Assembly: GCA_022360415.1 (NCBI GenBank)
Contig: JAKSDB010000160.1
Location: 1 to 7,594, forward strand
Direction: 5' to 3'
DNA from: Chlorobiales bacterium
GTDB lineage: Bacteria > Bacteroidota > Chlorobiia > Chlorobiales > Chlorobiaceae
Length of the DNA stretch: 7,594 bases
This document shows, piece by piece, positions 5,300-7,594 of this stretch. Position 1 is the stretch's first letter. Every line of letters begins with the position of its first letter. The notes under the pieces are model-generated. The model had not been told where the DNA came from. It was given only the letters and a program-made list of their open reading frames with translations, and did no database searches. The position numbers were made by a program, and so were the translations under genes.

Positions 5300-7594
5300 A
5301 TGAACAGAATTATAGCAACAGTAGTCAAGGTCAACGGTACCGTCTATGCACGTTCAGAGGACGGGAGAATGCGTGCACTCAAAGCGGGCGACAAGATATA
5401 TGAAAGTGAAGTTCTGATTACAGGTGACGGAAGCAGCGTTGACTTGCAGATGCTTGACAACTCCCTTGTGACAATTGATCAAAACCGTGAAATACGGATG
5501 ATAGGGGCGTTCGTCGATCAGTTCAAAGATGTCGAAGAAGAAAAAGAGCAGGCTGACGAACCGCGTGAAGAGCTTCTGGCGGACTGGGAGTATCTGGATG
5601 AATCGGGCGATGAGTACCCGTATGTATCGCATGGTTATCTGCGTGTAGAGAAAGGGGGTGCCGCGCCTGATGCCCCTGATTACCGTTTTGTATCAATTAA
5701 CAGTGAATATGATCCGTCAGTCGAAGGAAGAGCCGCTGACGCGGACCCTTTGATGGAAAGCCGTGCTACGCATGATCCAAGGCTGGCATTGTCGATTGCG
5801 CCTCCGGAAAGGGTGGAGCAGGATGAGTTTGTTCCCATACTGATGGAGTTTGAAGGTACAGACCGTTCTTTCGTGCGGAAAGAACCGGAAATCGGCACTC
5901 CTGATAATGTAATCGTTGATGAGGACGATCTTGTTCCTGACGGTACAGATCAATCGGACGATCCTTCCGACAGCGGTTCGCTTGGGATAGCTCCCGGTAA
6001 TGAATCAATCAATACGATTTTTGAAGGAAACTCTCCTCCTGCCGGTTTGACTTCAGAGGGTAAAGAGGTTAAATATTATGTTTCACCCGATGGTCACACC
6101 CTGATCGGTTATACCGGAGATCTTCCTCCCTCGGGCATCCCTGAAAATGACCAGAAGGTTTTCGAGGCAGTAATCAACAATCCCGGTTCGCAGACTGGAG
6201 AACAATCCTATACTTTTGCCCTGCTTGATCAGCTTGACCACCCCGATGGTGATGGGGAAAACCAACTGGTGCTGGCGTTCAACTTTACCGTCCAGTATGG
6301 AGGAGGCGGCTCGATCGGCTCCAGTTTTACTGTGACTGTTATAGATGATGTTCCGGTAGGCCTGAGCGAGAGCGTGACGGGATATGTTGACGAAGACGAG
6401 TTGCCGAATGGTAACAGTGACGGTGACAGCGAGGATACGGTGGCGAGCGGAAACATAGCGGGTCTGTTCAGCATCGGTGCCGATCAGCCTGGCAGCTATG
6501 CATTCAAGGCAACTGTCGACGGTGACCCGGTCAGGACGACCGGTGGAGACAATGTCTACTCCCAAGACAGCCAGGTGTTTTTCGATTATGTGAGCGAGAC
6601 GGTGATCTATGGCCGCACAGCAGGTGGAGGCGATGTTTTCCGGATCGAGATAACCGATCCGGAAACGGGCGACTACACGTTCACGCTGCTGGATCAGCTG
6701 GACCATCCCAATGACAATGGCGACGACAACGAGGTCATGGAGCTGAACCTCACAGGTGTCGTTCAGGCTCTCGATTATGATCTGGATCCCGTTGATGCTG
6801 TCGGAACATTTATCATGACCGTTGAGGACGATATTCCTGCGTTGACAGCCGAAGCGTCCTCGGGCAGTGCGACGGTGAGCGGTACGGTGCATGAGGATGC
6901 GTTGGGTAATGACGGCGATACCGGCGGAGGTTCTGGGGGCGATGTAGCCGACCAGTCTGTCGGTAATGAGGAAGGCACAGATGCGTCTCAGGTCGAGCAG
7001 ATCAGTGGAGACGGTACGACGTATGCGAGCCTGTCGAGTCTGTTCAAGAGCGGTGCGGACGAGCCGTTGAGCTACAGCTTCTCGACGAGCCAAAGCAGCG
7101 AGATTACCGCCGAGCTGGGCGGCCTGACGTCTCGTGGTGATGCGCTGAGCTATAGTGTAGACACGAGCGTCCCGGGTGAAGAAACGCTGATCGCCACAGC
7201 AGACCTGGGGGGTACGGATGAGCGTGTGGTGTTCCGTCTGACGATCGAGAGCGGGACAGGTAACTGGACGTTCGATCTGGAAGACCAGCTGGATCATGTG
7301 GTTGACACGAACAATCCTGACGATCAGACGCAGCTGAAGAGTAACGGTACGGACAGCGATCCGATCTCGTCGCTGAACTTCACGGGTCTGGTCGATGTGA
7401 CCGATGCGGACGGCGATACGGTGAACCTGGGGACGCTTGCGGGCGAGACGGAGCTGTTCACGATTACGGTGGAGAACGATATTCCTGCGCTGACAGCCGA
7501 AGCGTCCTCGGGTAGTGCGACGGTGAGCGGTACGGTACATGAGGATGCGTTGGGCAATGACGGTGACGGTGACGACGCGTCAACGGGTATAGAA
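5300..7594 (+). CDS. LapA-like type I-secreted repeat adhesin, N-terminal part (3' partial)
   Basis: The frame is open for 765 codons from ATG 5300 to the right edge, so the gene continues beyond the window. There is no signal peptide, as expected for type I secretion with a C-terminal signal. Residues 1-70 resemble the N-terminal retention module of LapA-type adhesins: IIATVVKVNGTVYARSEDG, a KAGDKIYESEVLITG strand, then VDLQMLDNSLVTID. In that family the module plugs the outer-membrane TolC-like pore and holds the adhesin on the cell until a LapG protease cuts after it. Residues 71-250 are an acidic, Pro-rich linker with di-alanine pairs at 121-122 and 145-146. From about 300 onward come long T1SS-143/DUF5801-like units, each with a DQLDH motif (310-314, 465-469, 662-666) and a junction of the DDIP...EDAL type (349-368, 508-535, 724-751). 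Abundant Asp and Gly suggest calcium binding. The likely role is surface attachment and biofilm formation; transporter genes may lie downstream. Confidence 0.88.
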   Translation, partial: MNRIIATVVKVNGTVYARSEDGRMRALKAGDKIYESEVLITGDGSSVDLQMLDNSLVTIDQNREIRMIGAFVDQFKDVEEEKEQADEPREELLADWEYLDESGDEYPYVSHGYLRVEKGGAAPDAPDYRFVSINSEYDPSVEGRAADADPLMESRATHDPRLALSIAPPERVEQDEFVPILMEFEGTDRSFVRKEPEIGTPDNVIVDEDDLVPDGTDQSDDPSDSGSLGIAPGNESINTIFEGNSPPAGLTSEGKEVKYYVSPDGHTLIGYTGDLPPSGIPENDQKVFEAVINNPGSQTGEQSYTFALLDQLDHPDGDGENQLVLAFNFTVQYGGGGSIGSSFTVTVIDDVPVGLSESVTGYVDEDELPNGNSDGDSEDTVASGNIAGLFSIGADQPGSYAFKATVDGDPVRTTGGDNVYSQDSQVFFDYVSETVIYGRTAGGGDVFRIEITDPETGDYTFTLLDQLDHPNDNGDDNEVMELNLTGVVQALDYDLDPVDAVGTFIMTVEDDIPALTAEASSGSATVSGTVHEDALGNDGDTGGGSGGDVADQSVGNEEGTDASQVEQISGDGTTYASLSSLFKSGADEPLSYSFSTSQSSEITAELGGLTSRGDALSYSVDTSVPGEETLIATADLGGTDERVVFRLTIESGTGNWTFDLEDQLDHVVDTNNPDDQTQLKSNGTDSDPISSLNFTGLVDVTDADGDTVNLGTLAGETELFTITVENDIPALTAEASSGSATVSGTVHEDALGNDGDGDDASTGIE
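6821..6919 (+). repeat. Adhesin repeat junction, copy A (period 648 bp)
   Basis: These 33 codons (residues 508-540) recur 648 bp, or 216 codons, later at 7469-7567. The two copies differ at 8 of 99 bases, and only one difference changes the protein (Asp510 versus Asn726). The conserved core runs from DIPALTAEASSG to TVSGTVHEDALGNDGD. Confidence 0.92.
7469..7567 (+). repeat. Adhesin repeat junction, copy B (period 648 bp)
   Basis: This is the second copy of the 33-codon block (residues 724-756). It marks the start of the next 216-residue unit, which is cut off by the window edge. After it the two units diverge (TGGGSGG in the first, GDDASTG here), showing that the variable part follows the conserved junction. 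Confidence 0.92.

Noticed and set aside
6083..7540. A 485-codon minus-strand open frame opposite the adhesin
   Set aside because: It is rich in Arg, Thr and Ile in a pattern expected from antisense reading of Asp/Gly-rich repeats, and its internal repeats mirror those of the sense gene. The plus strand has a clear start, ribosome-binding site and recognisable family.
1..7594. CRISPR array, tRNA, rRNA or insertion sequence
   Set aside because: I saw no regularly spaced short repeats with unique spacers, no tRNA-like cloverleaf and no transposase or terminal inverted repeats. The only regular repeats are the coding TPR and adhesin units.

Overview
The window comes from a Gram-negative bacterium: it encodes two short outer-membrane-type lipoproteins and the front of a very large type I-secreted adhesin. 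The style of the TPR repeats, the frequent lack of clear Shine-Dalgarno sites and the decayed UmuD-like fragments would fit a green sulfur bacterium (Chlorobium/Prosthecochloris type) or a similar environmental lineage. That assignment is tentative and rests on impression, since no ribosomal or housekeeping marker is present.

Layout, left to right. (1) Positions 1-288 hold the last 95 codons of a TPR protein, followed by a rho-independent terminator. (2) Positions 649-2427 hold a strongly AT-rich gene for a membrane-anchored NACHT-type P-loop NTPase (STAND class), which resembles bacterial NLR-like immune proteins. (3) Positions 2481-3749 hold a membrane protein with a WYL-like domain and a TerB-like domain. 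It is bracketed by two different, decayed 3' ends of UmuD-type S24 peptidase genes, both on the minus strand. (4) Positions 3873-4762 hold a two-gene lipoprotein operon (a BamE/SmpA-like protein and an unrecognised lipoprotein) closed by a strong terminator. (5) Positions 4763-5299 are a leader without a convincing gene. (6) From 5300 to the right edge runs the N-terminal part (765 codons) of a LapA-like adhesin: a retention module, an acidic linker and long repeats of the T1SS-143/DUF5801 kind. It has no stop codon inside the window.

The left half (TPR, NACHT, WYL-TerB, UmuD scars) reads as an accessory island with a possible defence role. The right half is cell-surface biology: lipoproteins, then a biofilm-type adhesin. 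The most interesting points are the membrane NACHT protein with an unassigned C-terminal third, and the WYL-TerB gene lodged between two unrelated UmuD remnants. Nothing in the sequence proves that the TPR, NACHT and WYL-TerB genes act together; that is inference from adjacency.
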